Origin: Streptomyces sp. NBC_00878
GTDB lineage: Bacteria; Actinomycetota; Actinomycetes; Streptomycetales; Streptomycetaceae
Length of the DNA: 64,000 nucleotides
Direction of reading: 5' to 3'
Assembly: GCF_026341515.1 (NCBI RefSeq)
Contig: NZ_JAPEOK010000001.1
Span: 3,410,001 to 3,474,000 of the forward strand
Shown one piece after another: positions 41,602 to 50,156 of this stretch. The translations under genes were made by a program, and so were the position numbers. Position 1 is the stretch's first letter. The number at the start of each line of letters is the position of its first letter. The notes under the pieces were generated by a model. It searched no databases. It saw only the letters and a list, made by a program, of their open reading frames with translations, and had not been told where the DNA came from.

Positions 41602-42180
41602 CTATGCGGTTTCGGCTTCAGGCGGAAGGCCTGGGACATGAGCCGGTGCAACGAGCAACAACGCGGCCCACGTCAGCACCTCGACCAGGTGCTCGGCCAG
41701 CAGCCCAACGTGGGGATCAGGCTGGACAAGCGCGGTCGCATGGCCGCGGGCGGTGCGTTCTGCGGCCCATTCGTGGTCGAGGTTGGTGAAGTCGTCGTCG
41801 ATCCAGATGACGGGCGCGTCGACGAGCCAGGTGTTGACGTGGTCGCGTTTCCACAGGTAGCCGTTGGGGTGACTGGTGGTGATCTGCGGGCGTGGGAGGT
41901 CGACGTATGGCAGGGGCGGTAGTCCAAGGAGCGGCCCGACGAGGGTGGTGGCGTCTTGGCGCCAGCTGGTGCACCAGAAGGGGGTGACCAGGCCGGTTTG
42001 GATCACCTGCATGAGCAGGGGGCCATGCGCGGGGTTGAGCCAGATAGTGACTGGGGCGTCGGCGCTTCGGTCCGTGGGCACCACGTCGTGTCGGTTGTGG
42101 GTCGCCGGACTGGCCCCTTCAGCGTCCGGGAAAGGTATGAGGACGCCGTCGACGTCGAGGAGCAGGTAGGGCGTGCGCAT
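41602..42180 (-). CDS. HAD-superfamily hydrolase-like protein
   Basis: A 192-residue protein opening with the HAD motif LLLDVDGVLIPFP. Motif II is the Thr/Ser of CTSWRQDA, and a late acidic motif is VIWIDDDFTN. This matches the HAD domain type seen in RNA-repair (Swiss Army Knife) and related proteins. It probably dephosphorylates a nucleotide or RNA end. Last gene of a minus-strand unit with a methyltransferase and an APH-like kinase. Confidence 0.75.
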   Translation of the reverse strand: MRTPYLLLDVDGVLIPFPDAEGASPATHNRHDVVPTDRSADAPVTIWLNPAHGPLLMQVIQTGLVTPFWCTSWRQDATTLVGPLLGLPPLPYVDLPRPQITTSHPNGYLWKRDHVNTWLVDAPVIWIDDDFTNLDHEWAAERTARGHATALVQPDPHVGLLAEHLVEVLTWAALLLVAPAHVPGLPPEAETA

Positions 42181-42209
42181 CGGTTTCTCCCAGGGAGCCG
42201 GGGTGGGGG

Positions 42210-42902
42210 TCAGAGCTTGCGCGCGGTGATCAGCAGGGTGGTGGGTCGGCGGCCGTGGCGGGCGTCGTGGAATTCCTGGGCCGAGGTGAGCCAGAGGCCG
42301 GCGCGTTCGAGGTGTTTCTCCCAGCGGTTGGCGTCGAAGTCCCAGCGGGCGATGGGTAGTCGGGTGCGGTCGGGGAGGGTGACGTAGTCGCGGCTGGGGC
42401 GGTCGTCGGTTGAGGGGCGCCTGCCGCCGCGCTGAGGGTGGGGGACCGAGAAGGCGAGAGTGCGCCCGGGTTTGAGGTGCTGGGCGATGGCCGGGAGCAG
42501 CAGCTCGGGGGCTACGAGGCCGACGGTGCCGAAGACCGAGTAGATGGCGTCGAAGTGTTCGTCGGAGGCTTGCAGGCAGTGCAGGGCGTGGCCGGCGACG
42601 AAGGTGAGGTTGTTCAGTCGGCCGTAGTGCGAACGTGCACGACGGACTTGTAGACCGACGAGGTCGACGCCGGTGACCTGGGCGCCGTGGCGGGTGGCGA
42701 GGTGGGCGGCGTTGTGGCCGGGGCCGCAGCCGAGTTCCAGCAGCCGCTTAAGGCGCAGATCCGGGCCGAGGATGTCGGCGCCGGGTCCGCTGCCGGGTCG
42801 CGTGGTCCATTCCATCCGGGCGGGTACGGACAGTGGCTCGGCGGGGCTGGCCGTGGTGCGCTGGAGAGCGTGGACGTACCAGGGGGAAGCCTGGGCGAGC
42901 AC
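42210..42902 (-). CDS. Class I SAM-dependent methyltransferase
   Basis: A 230-residue methyltransferase. The SAM motif I is LLELGCGPGHNAAHLA (about 52-67), followed by VTGVDLVGLQVRRAR (Asp binding ribose) and FDAIYSVFGTVG. The GTG at 42902 sits immediately after the TAG of the kinase-like gene, with GGAGG overlapping that stop, so translation is coupled. The substrate is unknown. Confidence 0.82.
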   Translation of the reverse strand: MLAQASPWYVHALQRTTASPAEPLSVPARMEWTTRPGSGPGADILGPDLRLKRLLELGCGPGHNAAHLATRHGAQVTGVDLVGLQVRRARSHYGRLNNLTFVAGHALHCLQASDEHFDAIYSVFGTVGLVAPELLLPAIAQHLKPGRTLAFSVPHPQRGGRRPSTDDRPSRDYVTLPDRTRLPIARWDFDANRWEKHLERAGLWLTSAQEFHDARHGRRPTTLLITARKL

Positions 42903-43814
42903 CTAGACCTCCAGGAGGTGGAGGACGTCAGTGAGGTGACGGCGTACAGCCTTCATGTAGGCGGGGTCGGTGGCCGGGTCGTTGATCCAGCGGACGGACT
43001 GCTCGATGAACCACTCGACGGCCCACGTGCGATGCCAGCCCAGCGCCCACTTCTCAGCGGGCAGCCCGCCCCGTTCGGCGAGAGCGTCGGGAGTGCCACC
43101 CTCGGTGACGTAGGTCTCCAGGAAGACCCGCAGGCGCACCGAGTCGGGGGTGTCGAGGGTGCCGTGCCAGCTGGCGAGGTCGAGCAGACCGGGGCCGGTG
43201 AAGGCACGGGCGAAGTCCAACAGCCGCCAGCCGTGCCGGCCGATGTGGAGGCTGGTGGGGTGGAACTCGGAGTGCACCCAGCCGAACGGCGCCACCGTCG
43301 TACCGGCCGAGCGTGTCTCGGCGGCCTGGGCGATCCGGTCGAGAGCGTCTTCGACGTCGTCCGTGTCCTGCCACCGGTCGGCTTTGCGGAGTTGGCCGAG
43401 GTGTTCCAGGGCTCGGCTCGGCAGGGTGCGCAGTCGTTCCTGGTCCAGGACGGGCAGGGCGGAGGCGGTGCGGGTGCCGTGCAGGACGACGGCTGCGGCT
43501 GCGCCGTCGAGGTCGTCGGCCTCGCGGATGGGGGTTCCGAGGTCTTCGAGCAGCATGCCGAGCCAGCCGTCCAGGACTGCGGAGGCGTGAACGGTGGGCA
43601 CCGGGACCCCGAGGGTGTGGGCCAGTCGGAGGGCTTGGTCCTCGCTGTCGAACGGCCTCTTGGCGTACTTGAAGATGGCGGTTGTGCCGTCGGGGAAGGT
43701 CAGACGCTCGACGCCGGACATGGACCACACGCGCACCTCCTCGCGAACGGCAGTGGTCCGGCCAGCCAGAGTGAGCAGGTTGTCGAGGAGTTCGGTGCTG
43801 GGGTTCGCGGTCAC
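42903..43814 (-). CDS. APH-fold kinase-like protein
   Basis: A 303-residue protein of the aminoglycoside phosphotransferase/choline kinase fold. GTG 43814 follows GGAGCCC. The catalytic loop reads WVHSEFHPTSLHIG where active relatives have HGDxHxxN, and the metal site is LLDFARAF. The usual catalytic Asp is Glu and the Asn is Ser/Thr-like, so it may bind nucleotide without normal kinase activity. Its setting between a methyltransferase and an unknown protein does not suggest antibiotic resistance. Confidence 0.7.
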   Translation of the reverse strand: MTANPSTELLDNLLTLAGRTTAVREEVRVWSMSGVERLTFPDGTTAIFKYAKRPFDSEDQALRLAHTLGVPVPTVHASAVLDGWLGMLLEDLGTPIREADDLDGAAAAVVLHGTRTASALPVLDQERLRTLPSRALEHLGQLRKADRWQDTDDVEDALDRIAQAAETRSAGTTVAPFGWVHSEFHPTSLHIGRHGWRLLDFARAFTGPGLLDLASWHGTLDTPDSVRLRVFLETYVTEGGTPDALAERGGLPAEKWALGWHRTWAVEWFIEQSVRWINDPATDPAYMKAVRRHLTDVLHLLEV

Positions 43815-43889
43815 GTGGGGGCTCCAGGGAGTTGGTGGCGTCCGGGGCGGGCAGAGGTGCCGGCCCACCCCGGAGCCAGGACGGTGGTG

Positions 43890-44639
43890 CTACGCGGCAG
43901 GGCTCACGCGGTGGGCGTAGACCTGCTCGATCCAGCCGACCTTGAAGGCGGCGAGGTCGTCGCTGAAGGCGGCCATCGAGGCACCGTAGGGCGCCACAAC
44001 ACCACCGCTCTGGTCCGGCACGGACTGGCAGCCGTGCACGAGCCGTCCGCCGAGGGCGGCGTGGGCCTTGACGGACTCGATACGGCGATGCCCGTTGAAC
44101 CAGCCGCCGTGGTAGACCTCGTCGAGCATCCCGCCCGTCTCGTCGTCCAGGTCGAAGACCACGGAGGTGGCGGCGGGGAAGAACCAGCACGGGCCGACGT
44201 TGGAGATGTGCCCGTCCAGCTCGACCTTGTTGAGCGCCATCAGCGTGGCCGCCTCGCGCAGGATCCGCAGGTGGTCGGCGGTGAACTGCGGCAGGCCGAG
44301 GGCGGGAAGGTGTTCGTCGCGGAAGAGGTACGCGTACACCTCGTAGGCGGTGGCGAGCACCTGGGCAGCGTCCGAGGTGGACTCAGCGTGGGCCTTGATG
44401 AATTCCAGGGCGAGTTGCTCGACCGTGCTCTCGGTCGTCTCCTCCACGTCCAGGAGCTGGGACTTGACCAGCTCCCAGTCGGCGACGAGCCACGTGCTGG
44501 ACTCGAAGCGGAAGAAGTACTCGGCCGGGTCGATGGTGATGCGTCGGCCGTCGACCCGGATGCCGGGCAGGCGGCTCCAGCGCTCGTCGAACGCCTCGGG
44601 CAGTACGACCGTGATGGCCGCGGTGTCGATGGTGGTCAC
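43890..44639 (-). CDS. Uncharacterised protein of the XRE/NUDIX-linked cluster
   Basis: A 249-residue protein; GTG 44639 has GGAGACAC upstream, better than the in-frame ATG 44708. Not recognised. It is soluble and mixed alpha/beta, with DPAEYFFRFESSTWLVADWE, a helical middle (AAQVLATAYEVYAYLFRDEH) and GPCWFFPAATSVVFDLDDE. It is the first gene of the minus-strand unit and is divergent from the XRE-TPR gene. Confidence 0.65.
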   Translation of the reverse strand: MTTIDTAAITVVLPEAFDERWSRLPGIRVDGRRITIDPAEYFFRFESSTWLVADWELVKSQLLDVEETTESTVEQLALEFIKAHAESTSDAAQVLATAYEVYAYLFRDEHLPALGLPQFTADHLRILREAATLMALNKVELDGHISNVGPCWFFPAATSVVFDLDDETGGMLDEVYHGGWFNGHRRIESVKAHAALGGRLVHGCQSVPDQSGGVVAPYGASMAAFSDDLAAFKVGWIEQVYAHRVSPAA

Positions 44640-44864
44640 CGTGTCTCCGTCTCTGATGGGCCGAGTCCGGGCACAGGAATGCCCGAACCCGGTGTGGGCG
44701 TACGGCACTTCGGGGGCCGCCCGGCCGAAGGGGGAGCCTGGTCACGGTGTCGGAACCGTTGCCGGGCGGCTGATGATTAGTGAACACGCAGTCACGCACA
44801 GTGGGTACGGTGAGAGGCCGTTGAAGCGGTATACGGGGTTTACAGCGCCGGACGGGAGGCAAGC

Positions 44865-46226
44865 GTGGCAGCGTCGAGAGAACCCACCTCCCGTCTGCGC
44901 GAGATCATCGACGCGACCGGCTGTACGTACGAGGCTCTGGCAAGAGACGTCCGGCGCGTCGCGGCCGAGAACGGCGAGATCCTCCAGACCAACAAGTCGG
45001 CCGTCTCCCACTGGGCCAACGGCACCCGCCAGCCCACCGGACGAACCAGTCAGTACCTCGCCGAAGCCTTGTCACGCCGAACGGGCCGCATCATCACCCA
45101 GACCGAGATCGGTCTACGCGCACCTGATGGCGAGGAGTCGGCCGAAGGGGATCCTGTCCTGGCCGCAACTGACCTCGGCCGGGCCGATGTTGAGCGCCGC
45201 CGCTTCCTCGCGGTGGCCGTCTTCACCACCGCCGGTTTCGCCATGCCGCTGGCCCACGACCACGAGGCCACCGCCCGCATGCTCCGCGCACGCACCGGCA
45301 CCTCCCTGGTCGGAACGGAAGACGTGGACGTCGTACGGCAGATCACCGCGGCCTTCAGCGCCGCAGACGAACGCCTCGGCGGTGGCCACGGCCTGACCAC
45401 GGTCACCGCGTACCTCGCCGACACCGCCGCCCCCATGCTCCGGGGCCGCTACCCGAGCGAAGCCTTACGACGGGCAGCCTTCGGCGCCGTGGCCGAACTC
45501 GCCTACCTGGCAGGCTGGAAGCACCACGACCTCGGCCAGGAAGGCGCCGCCCAGCGCTACTACCAGGTCGGCTACCAGCTCGCCTGCGAAGCCGATCCCC
45601 ACGGCCACGCTGTGTGGATGATGCGGGCCCTCGCCCACCAGGCACTCAGCCTCAAGCAACCCCACCACTGCGTGGACCTCGTCGAAGGTGCCCTCACTCG
45701 CGGCCTCGGCCACGTCGACGGCCAGACTGAAGCCCTCCTCCACATCACCCACGCCCGCGCCTTCGCCTTCGCCGCCGTCGGTGAGAAGCCCGCAGCGGCC
45801 CGCGCCCTGCTCGCCGCCGAAGACGCTCTCCTGCGCGACGACGTTCCTCAGCCCAGCTACTCACGCGTCAGCGGCCCCGCTGCCGGCACCGTGGCCAGCC
45901 ACACCGCCCGCACGCTTACCGACCTCGCCGATCACATCGGCACCGAACAGCAGCACCGAGACGCCCTGATCCGCTGGGACCCCGACAAGTACAAGCGCGT
46001 CCACGCCCTCACCTACGCCGACCTCGGCGACAGCCTCGCCGCCCAGGCTCGCGCCGACGAGGCAGTCGCCGCCTGGGCGCAGGCACTGACCCTCATGGAG
46101 GGCATGACCTCCGACCGCACCCGCAAAGCCATCGCCTCGCTCCGCTCCACCCTCTCCATCTACCAGCGCCGCAAAGTGCCCGGAGCCACCGAACTCGCCC
46201 GCCGCACACGCGAATCACTGGCCTAA
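44865..46226 (+). CDS. XRE-type regulator with TPR-like domain, TTA-containing
   Basis: A 453-residue protein; GGGAGG precedes the GTG. The N-terminal HTH (LREIIDATGCTYEALARDVR, KSAVSHWANGTRQP) is followed by about ten helices with TPR-like repeats (AVAELAYLAGWKHHDLGQEG; LTYADLGDSLAAQARADEAV), typical of Streptomyces regulators affecting development or antibiotics. Codon 201 (45465-45467) is TTA, so translation should depend on bldA tRNA and be delayed to late growth. It is followed after 36 nt by a NUDIX gene. Confidence 0.82.
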   Translation: MAASREPTSRLREIIDATGCTYEALARDVRRVAAENGEILQTNKSAVSHWANGTRQPTGRTSQYLAEALSRRTGRIITQTEIGLRAPDGEESAEGDPVLAATDLGRADVERRRFLAVAVFTTAGFAMPLAHDHEATARMLRARTGTSLVGTEDVDVVRQITAAFSAADERLGGGHGLTTVTAYLADTAAPMLRGRYPSEALRRAAFGAVAELAYLAGWKHHDLGQEGAAQRYYQVGYQLACEADPHGHAVWMMRALAHQALSLKQPHHCVDLVEGALTRGLGHVDGQTEALLHITHARAFAFAAVGEKPAAARALLAAEDALLRDDVPQPSYSRVSGPAAGTVASHTARTLTDLADHIGTEQQHRDALIRWDPDKYKRVHALTYADLGDSLAAQARADEAVAAWAQALTLMEGMTSDRTRKAIASLRSTLSIYQRRKVPGATELARRTRESLA

Positions 46227-46262
46227 GCTGCCCACCAAACGGCCGACGAAGGGACACCAGCC

Positions 46263-46775
46263 GTGGCTCAACGGACAACGGACGACCAGCCCAAAGCCCT
46301 GCCGCCCGCCCTCGAATCCATGACGCTGCTGGTCGCCGCCGTCATCGTCCACGACAAGGCCACCAACCGCGTCGTCCTCCTGCAGCGCAGCCAGAACGCC
46401 AAGTTCGCCCAGGGCATGTGGGACCTCCCCGTCGGCAAGAGCGAACCCGGTGAGCCCATTACGGAGACAGCGGTACGCGAGCTGCACGAGGAGACCGGCC
46501 TGACCGTGAAGCCGGAGTCCCTGAAGGTGGCCCACATCATCCACAGCGCCTGGGGCGTCGAAGCCCCCAACGGCTTCCTCACCGTCGTCTTCGCCGCCCA
46601 CGAATGGGCAGGCGAACCCGAAAATCGCGAACCGCGCAAACACTCACAAGTTTGTTGGGTGGATATCGACGATGTCCCTGGCGATTTTGTGGACACGACC
46701 GCCAGTGCCCTTCGCCACTATCTGAACGATGGCCCGGACGTTTCTTTGGAGGGCTGGCCGGACAGCACAATTTAG
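46263..46775 (+). CDS. NUDIX hydrolase
   Basis: A 170-residue NUDIX protein. The Nudix box is intact: G of VGKSEPGEP, then the core TAVRELHEETGL, matching GX5EX7REUXEEXGU. It would hydrolyse a nucleoside diphosphate-linked compound; the substrate is unknown. GTG start with AAGGGAC upstream. It is the partner gene of the XRE-TPR regulator; its last 50 codons are less GC-rich than the rest. Confidence 0.88.
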   Translation: MAQRTTDDQPKALPPALESMTLLVAAVIVHDKATNRVVLLQRSQNAKFAQGMWDLPVGKSEPGEPITETAVRELHEETGLTVKPESLKVAHIIHSAWGVEAPNGFLTVVFAAHEWAGEPENREPRKHSQVCWVDIDDVPGDFVDTTASALRHYLNDGPDVSLEGWPDSTI

Positions 46776-46819
46776 TCCACCTGCCCGTCCGGCCTCTCCT
46801 CACAGCTCCCGCACCCTCG

Positions 46820-46920
46820 CCCAGCCCGTCCGGCACTTGAGGACGAGGCCCTTCAGGCCGATGAACGGGGATCTGGGGGGCGGCAGCCCCCGGGGAAGGG
46901 ACGGGTAGGGGCGGCGAGGG
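46820..46920. repeat. Dispersed Streptomyces intergenic repeat
   Basis: CCCGTCCGGCACTTGAGGAC followed by GGCAGCCCCCGGGGAAGGG and GGGTAGGGGCGGCG, sequence blocks that recur between genes in Streptomyces. It lies between NUDIX and TetR. Recognition is from general familiarity, not a search. Confidence 0.5.
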
Positions 46921-46949
46921 TGGGGCCGGGAACGGTTACGCTGCCCGAC

Positions 46950-47675
46950 ATGACCTCGGAGGTTCCCACGCGTGCGTACCGACGGCTCAGTGTCGAGGAG
47001 CGGCGGAGCCAACTGCTCGACGCGGCACTGTCGTTGTTCGCGGCGCGGACCCCGGAGGACGTCTCCCTGGACGACGTCGCGGAGGCGGCGGGCGTCTCGC
47101 GCCCCCTCGTGTACCGGTACTTCCCCGGCGGCAAACAGCAGCTGTACGAGGCCGCGCTCAGGTCGGCCGCGGAGGAGCTGGAGCACTGTTTCGCCGAGCC
47201 CCCACAGGGCCCGCTCACGCGCCGCCTCTCCAACGCCCTGGACCGCTATCTCGCCTTCGTGGACGAGCACGGAGCCGGGTTCAGCGCGCTGCTGCAGGGC
47301 GGCAGCGTCGTCGAGACGTCGCGGACCACGGCCATCGTGGACGGCGTGCGCCGGGCCGCCGCCGAGCACATCCTGAGTCATCTGGAGGTCGAGGAGCCGG
47401 CACCCCGGCTCCGGATGACCGTCCGGATGTGGATCACGGCGGTCGAGGCCGCCTCCCTGATCTGGCTGGATGAAGAGAAGGAACCGCCGCTGGACGAGTT
47501 GCGGGACTGGCTCGTCGAGCAGTTCGTCGCGTGCCTGGTGGCGACCGCGGGGCGCGACGCCCGGACGGCCGGTGCCCTACGGGCCGCACTGGCGATGGAG
47601 ACCGCGGACGGCCCGCTGGGCACGTTCGCACGGGGCGTGCTGCCCGTCGTGAGCGACGCGGCACACCTGCTGTGA
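46950..47675 (+). CDS. TetR-family transcriptional regulator
   Basis: A 241-residue TetR protein with HTH RRSQLLDAALSLFAARTPED then VAEAAGVSRPLVYRYFPGGK and a ligand-binding helical domain. ATG 46950 is used; TACGCT lies 10 nt before it, suggesting a leaderless message. No operator palindrome is evident. Followed after 10 nt by a small hypothetical gene. Confidence 0.85.
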   Translation: MTSEVPTRAYRRLSVEERRSQLLDAALSLFAARTPEDVSLDDVAEAAGVSRPLVYRYFPGGKQQLYEAALRSAAEELEHCFAEPPQGPLTRRLSNALDRYLAFVDEHGAGFSALLQGGSVVETSRTTAIVDGVRRAAAEHILSHLEVEEPAPRLRMTVRMWITAVEAASLIWLDEEKEPPLDELRDWLVEQFVACLVATAGRDARTAGALRAALAMETADGPLGTFARGVLPVVSDAAHLL

Positions 47676-47685
47676 CACTGGCTGC

Positions 47686-48042
47686 GTGAAGAGCGAAGAC
47701 ACCCCGTTCGAAGGCGGCCCCCTGGACGGCCGGGTGCTGCCGGTCCTGCTCGGCCTGACCGGACACCCGCCGAAGGTGTACCGGGTTCCGGTCCCGGACA
47801 ACGCCGGTGGCCCGCCGACCGTGCTCGTCTACCGACGCGTACAGGCGAGTACGAGCAAACGGCTCGGGCTGCACCAGGGCTGGAAGTACGCGTACGACCC
47901 CGAGGGCGGGAGCGGCGGGAGCGGCGGGGAAGGCGGCAGGCTCCGGTGGCCGTGGTCCAGGCCGGAGTCCGCGCCCGACACCGCGGCGCGCATGAAGCCA
48001 GACGCCACGCCGGACGGCAAGTCGGACGACACCGACGAGTGA
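47686..48042 (+). CDS. Conserved small hypothetical protein
   Basis: A 118-residue protein, GTG start without a ribosome-binding site (possibly leaderless). The N-terminal half is conserved in style: EDTPFEGGPLDGRVLPVLLG, then VLVYRRV and LGLHQGWKYAYDPEGG. The C-terminal half is Gly-rich and charged. Widespread in Streptomyces but with no assigned role. Confidence 0.65.
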   Translation: MKSEDTPFEGGPLDGRVLPVLLGLTGHPPKVYRVPVPDNAGGPPTVLVYRRVQASTSKRLGLHQGWKYAYDPEGGSGGSGGEGGRLRWPWSRPESAPDTAARMKPDATPDGKSDDTDE

Positions 48043-48148
48043 CCTTGTTGGGCCGGATCGCCCACGCTCGCCGCGCGGAGCTCGCGCGCGCGTCTGAGGC
48101 TCGCGGTGCGGAGGAGCGGAGGGACCGCCCCGCACCGGAGGTGATGAC

Positions 48149-49444
48149 GTGTCAGGAAGGCTTCTGCGGTTGGTCTGTACGGCGGCGATCGCGGCCGGCG
48201 CCGTCCTCGCACCGGGCCCGGCGGCGGCGTTGCCCGAGCCCGGCGAAAGCTCCGTACCCGAGCCCAGCGGGAGCTCCGTACCCGAACCCGGCGAGAGCGC
48301 GGCGCCGGATTCGGGTACGGAGCTCCCGGATTCCGCCCAGGAGGGCGAGCCCTCCGTCGCCTCGTTGCTGACGGACCTTCAGCGGCTGTACCGGGAGGCC
48401 GAGAAGGCGACCGAGACGTACAACGCGACCGAGGAGAAACTGAAGCGGCAGCGGACCGAGGTCGCGAAGCTCAACGGGCGTCTCTCCGCGGCCCGGCTCT
48501 CACTCCAGGGCAGTCGCGGCGCCGCGGGACGGCTCGCCAGGCAGCAGTACCAGGCCACGAGTGAGATCTCCTCGTACGTACGGCTGTTGCTCGCCCGCGA
48601 TCCGCAACACGCCCTCGACCAGGGCCAGGTGATCCGGCAGGTCTCGCTGGAGCGCGCCGGAACGGTGAACCGGCTGGTCGCGAACGAGCGCAGGACCGAC
48701 GAGCTCGCGCGTCGGGCCCGGGCCGCCCTCGACCGCCAACTCACCCTCGCAGAACGGCAGAAGAAGGACCGCGACCTCGTCGGAGAGCGCCTGAAGGACG
48801 TCGAGGACCTGCTCGCCTCGCTGACCCCCGAACAGCTCGCCCGGGTGGCCGAGCTGGAGGAGTCGGGGGTGGCGAAGGCGCAGGACGAGTTCATGGCCTC
48901 GGGCGCGTTGAGCAGTGAGCGGCCGCCCTCCCGGGAAGGGGACGAGGCGCTCCGGTACGCCGTGGAGCAGATCGGCAAGCCGTACGAGTGGGGCGCCGAG
49001 GGCCCGGACACGTTCGACTGCTCGGGCCTCACGTCTCAGGCCTGGGGCAGCGCGGGCCGGTCCATCCCCCGCACCAGCCAGGAGCAGTGGGCCCAGCTGC
49101 CCCGCGTCGAGTTGGGCGAACTGCGACCGGGCGACCTGGTCGTCTACTTCCCCGAGGCCACCCACGTCGCCCTGTACCTGGGCGACGGCATGGTCCTCCA
49201 GTCCCCGAGACCGGGGGCGACCGTCAAGGTGTCCCCCATCGCCGCCAACCCGATCCTGGGCGCGGTCCGCCCGGACACCGAGGCGGAGCCCCTGCCGGAC
49301 TACACCCCGCCGCAGCTCCCCGAGGGCGCAACGGACGGTTCTGACGAGGGCTACCGCGCGCCCTCCGACCCGGGGACCTCTTCCCCAGAGGCACGGGGAA
49401 CTGCGCGACCAGCCACAACCGACCCGCTCCCGCTCCCTCACTAG
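48149..49444 (+). CDS. Secreted NlpC/P60 cell-wall hydrolase with coiled coil
   Basis: A 431-residue exported peptidase; GGAGGTGATGAC precedes the GTG. The signal peptide ends near GPAAALPEP. A Pro/Glu/Ser repeat (PEPGESS) leads to a long coiled coil (about 70-240) and a C-terminal NlpC/P60 domain with Cys in FDCSGLTSQAW and His in THVALYLGDG. It cuts peptidoglycan stem peptides. The last 20 codons are made from the dispersed repeat GCACGGGGAACTGCGCGA, which may have extended the protein. Its TAG shares CTAG with the convergent stop of the AlkD-like gene. Confidence 0.88.
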   Translation: MSGRLLRLVCTAAIAAGAVLAPGPAAALPEPGESSVPEPSGSSVPEPGESAAPDSGTELPDSAQEGEPSVASLLTDLQRLYREAEKATETYNATEEKLKRQRTEVAKLNGRLSAARLSLQGSRGAAGRLARQQYQATSEISSYVRLLLARDPQHALDQGQVIRQVSLERAGTVNRLVANERRTDELARRARAALDRQLTLAERQKKDRDLVGERLKDVEDLLASLTPEQLARVAELEESGVAKAQDEFMASGALSSERPPSREGDEALRYAVEQIGKPYEWGAEGPDTFDCSGLTSQAWGSAGRSIPRTSQEQWAQLPRVELGELRPGDLVVYFPEATHVALYLGDGMVLQSPRPGATVKVSPIAANPILGAVRPDTEAEPLPDYTPPQLPEGATDGSDEGYRAPSDPGTSSPEARGTARPATTDPLPLPH

Positions 49445-50109
49445 ACGTGCTGTCGGCGCACCATCTCGGTGATCCAGACGGGCGCGAACGGGGACGTGCA
49501 GCCCGGGGAGGTCGGATAGTCCTTGAGCACCTCCAGGCGCTCACCGATCTCGATCGCACGGACGCGATACTCGGCGTGCTCGATGCCGATCTGAGCCAGG
49601 CAGTGGTTCATCGCCCACTGCAGGCGATCCGGGGCGTCCTTCATCTCCGCCTCGACGACATCGAGCAGTGCGGCGAGGTCGAGGCCCTCGGGCTTCTTCG
49701 CCACGCGTTCGGTGGTCAGTGCCCAGCCCGCACTGGCGACCACGGGATCCGGATCGGCGGACCAGACCAGGCGCAGCTCTTCGGCATGCGGGTTCTTCTT
49801 CACCACGTAGTTCACGAGCCAGTCGTGCACCTTGGGTGTGCGCGCCTGGCGCAACATGGCGTCCAAGTCGTCACGCCCGAACGCCTTCGGGCGGCAGATC
49901 AGGATCGCCAGCAGCCTCGCCGCGGTGTCATCCGTCGCCCAGAGCCGGCACGCGAGCTCCTGCTGCGTCTTCAGCCGCTTCGCGAGCGCGCGCAGCTTGC
50001 CGAGATTCACACCGTGATCGTCACCGTGCCGCTCGTTCACCTCGCGTGCCTTCGGGTCCTCAAGGTCGGCCAGCTCGGCCATCACCTCGGCCACCGTCGT
50101 CTCGGCCAC
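49441..50109 (-). CDS. DNA alkylation repair protein (AlkD-like, HEAT repeats)
   Basis: A 222-residue all-helical protein of the AlkD/DNA glycosylase HEAT fold: LRALAKRLKTQQELACRLW, LAILICRPKAF, WLVNYVVKKN, WALTTERVAKKPEGLD and WAMNHCLAQIG. It would excise bulky or positively charged alkylated bases. GTG 50109 with GGAGG five bases upstream. Its stop overlaps that of the NlpC/P60 gene head-on in CTAG, leaving no room for a terminator. Confidence 0.78.
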   Translation of the reverse strand: MAETTVAEVMAELADLEDPKAREVNERHGDDHGVNLGKLRALAKRLKTQQELACRLWATDDTAARLLAILICRPKAFGRDDLDAMLRQARTPKVHDWLVNYVVKKNPHAEELRLVWSADPDPVVASAGWALTTERVAKKPEGLDLAALLDVVEAEMKDAPDRLQWAMNHCLAQIGIEHAEYRVRAIEIGERLEVLKDYPTSPGCTSPFAPVWITEMVRRQHV

Positions 50110-50156
50110 CTCGGCCTCCTCTCGCTCATGGAGCGGGATTCAGCCTACGAGAGGGG

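Noticed and set aside
41286..41651. Possible 121-codon gene on the minus strand
   Set aside because: No ribosome-binding site, random-like composition, and it overlaps the terminator of the HAD unit.
42903..43814. Aminoglycoside resistance gene
   Set aside because: Only the fold matches; the catalytic loop is changed (HSEFHPTS) and the setting is not a resistance island.
46756..46794. Terminator after the NUDIX gene
   Set aside because: The 8-bp GGCCGGAC stem has a 23-nt loop and is too weak to call with confidence.
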